Shown: piece after piece, positions 6,723 through 7,117 of the stretch
Numbering within the stretch: position 1 is the stretch's first letter
How the letters are laid out: each line of letters starts with the position of its first letter
From: Betaproteobacteria bacterium
Lineage (GTDB): Bacteria; Desulfobacterota; Desulfovibrionia; Desulfovibrionales; Desulfovibrionaceae
Direction: 5' to 3'
Assembly: GCA_009778295.1 (NCBI GenBank)
Contig: WRKB01000255.1
Span: forward strand, 1 to 7,117
Length of the DNA stretch: 7,117 nucleotides
Notes under the pieces: model-generated
Databases searched by the model: none
The model's input: the letters and a program-made list of their open reading frames with translations, nothing else
Told to the model about the DNA's origin: nothing
Position numbers and translations under genes: made by a program

Positions 6723-6895
6723 GAATCTCTCAAGCAGGTCTTCCGGCTTACCAGATTCTTTTCAGCCTTCCCAAGAACATCTCAGTGGCATACTTAAGGA
6801 AAAGAACGTGGCCTGGTTTACGGCGGCGGGTCCGCTCCCGCTTTTCACGGGATTCCCTATTAAGCTCCTAGGAGCGCTTCAGTTTCTAGAGATTC
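6723..6895 (-). ncRNA. Cobalamin (B12) riboswitch aptamer upstream of nrdD
   Basis: The minus strand carries the ordered conserved blocks of the adenosylcobalamin riboswitch. These are TTAATAGGGAATCCCGTGA with GCGGGAGCGGACCCGCC following (about 6863-6823), the B12 box GCCACTG (6789-6783), GGGAAGGC (6772-6765) and AAGCCGGAAGACCTGC (6749-6734). Two arms, GAATCTCT (6895-6888) and AGAGATTC (6730-6723), close an 8-bp outer stem; AAGC and GCTT can extend it inward. The first and last blocks closely resemble the E. coli btuB element as I recall it. It is followed by an intrinsic terminator and nrdD, so the inferred logic is B12 binding favouring termination and lowering class III reductase. No computed fold was available. 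Confidence 0.92.
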
Positions 6896-6918
6896 TCAAA
6901 AAAAAGCAGCCTTGTCAA
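6892..6918 (-). promoter_or_regulatory. Candidate promoter for the nrdD leader
   Basis: The minus strand has a perfect TTGACA (6918-6913). GAGAAT (6897-6892, four of six matches to TATAAT) follows after 15 bases, or GAATCT after 17, with eight Ts in between. The start would fall near 6885, which would leave out much of the 8-bp outer stem of the aptamer. Either the true -10 is elsewhere or the shorter stem CTGAAGC/GCTTGAG is used. The -35 match is good and the -10 is weak. Confidence 0.35.
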
Positions 6919-6970
6919 GTTGCGTGTTCGGGTGGGTCGAAAAGCAGACATTTTGGGGCGGCAAGATCCA

Positions 6971-7117
6971 TCACGTCCTTCTCCCAAGCTCAAGCTGTTC
7001 TGGTATTACAGCGGTACGCTTACGTTTACGAACAAGTCCCCGCCGTTCTTCCCCTGTACGGATTTTTTGTGCGGGGGGAGGCTTCCGTATTCCGCTGGCA
7101 GGCGCTTTCACTGTTTT
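6971..7117 (-). CDS. Possible 3' end of an unidentified minus-strand gene (partial, weak)
   Basis: An open frame enters from the right edge and runs 48 codons to TGA at 6971-6973. It is very basic and Pro/Arg-rich (ASGIRKPPPAQKIRTGEERR, then LVRKRKRTAVIPEQLELG). No family is recognised and the start is outside the window. The TGA overlaps an ATG (TGATG at 6973-6969) that has AGAAGGA four bases upstream and opens an 18-codon frame, MDLAAPKCLLFDPPEHAT, ending at 6915. That arrangement looks like translational coupling to a very short peptide or to a decayed gene. A plus-strand frame is also open here, so coding is uncertain. Confidence 0.22.
   Translation of the reverse strand, partial: KTVKAPASGIRKPPPAQKIRTGEERRGLVRKRKRTAVIPEQLELGRRT

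Noticed and set aside
4126..6871. Several plus-strand open frames of 140-320 codons opposite nrdG, nrdD and the nrdD leader
   Set aside because: They mirror confidently assigned genes or the riboswitch region, show no family motifs, and have biased composition.
6898..6905. Run of eight Ts on the minus strand as a terminator of an upstream gene
   Set aside because: No GC-rich stem precedes the run; it lies within the spacer of a candidate promoter instead.

Overview
The window is a compact bacterial chromosome segment of fairly high GC, with one plus-strand block and several minus-strand blocks. An anaerobic lifestyle is indicated by a class III (oxygen-sensitive, glycyl-radical) ribonucleotide reductase and its radical-SAM activase. 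Together with an enlarged YeiH-type transporter and the sequence style, this suggests a Desulfovibrionaceae-like deltaproteobacterium (Desulfovibrio/Bilophila type). That placement is an inference, not something the window proves.

Layout. Positions 1-1499 (+) hold the 3' end of carB followed by complete carA, the two subunits of carbamoyl-phosphate synthetase, in the order B then A. Converging on carA from the minus strand is a small unrecognised gene (1516-1755) with a GC-rich stem-loop just ahead of its start. Upstream of it on the minus strand lie a 56-residue single-span membrane protein (1880-2050) and a 479-residue YeiH/UPF0324-family membrane protein (2120-3559). The latter two look like one transcription unit.

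Positions 3699-6585 (-) hold nrdG and nrdD, separated by 103 bp that contain an imperfect palindrome. The long leader of nrdD (about 6586-6895) carries a recognisable cobalamin (B12) riboswitch aptamer followed by an intrinsic terminator, 50-70 bp ahead of the nrdD start. A TTGACA element lies just upstream of the aptamer. The last 150 bases hold only a weak minus-strand open frame.

How it fits together. CarBA supplies carbamoyl phosphate for pyrimidine and arginine synthesis. NrdD with NrdG makes deoxynucleotides anaerobically without B12. A B12 riboswitch ending in a terminator implies that nrdDG is shut down when adenosylcobalamin is plentiful, the expected arrangement if the genome also encodes a B12-dependent class II reductase (NrdJ) elsewhere. 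The transporter and its small partner form a separate module of unproven substrate. The most notable items are the B12-riboswitch/nrdDG arrangement, the small membrane protein paired with the long YeiH homologue, and the structured leader before the small gene at 1516-1755.
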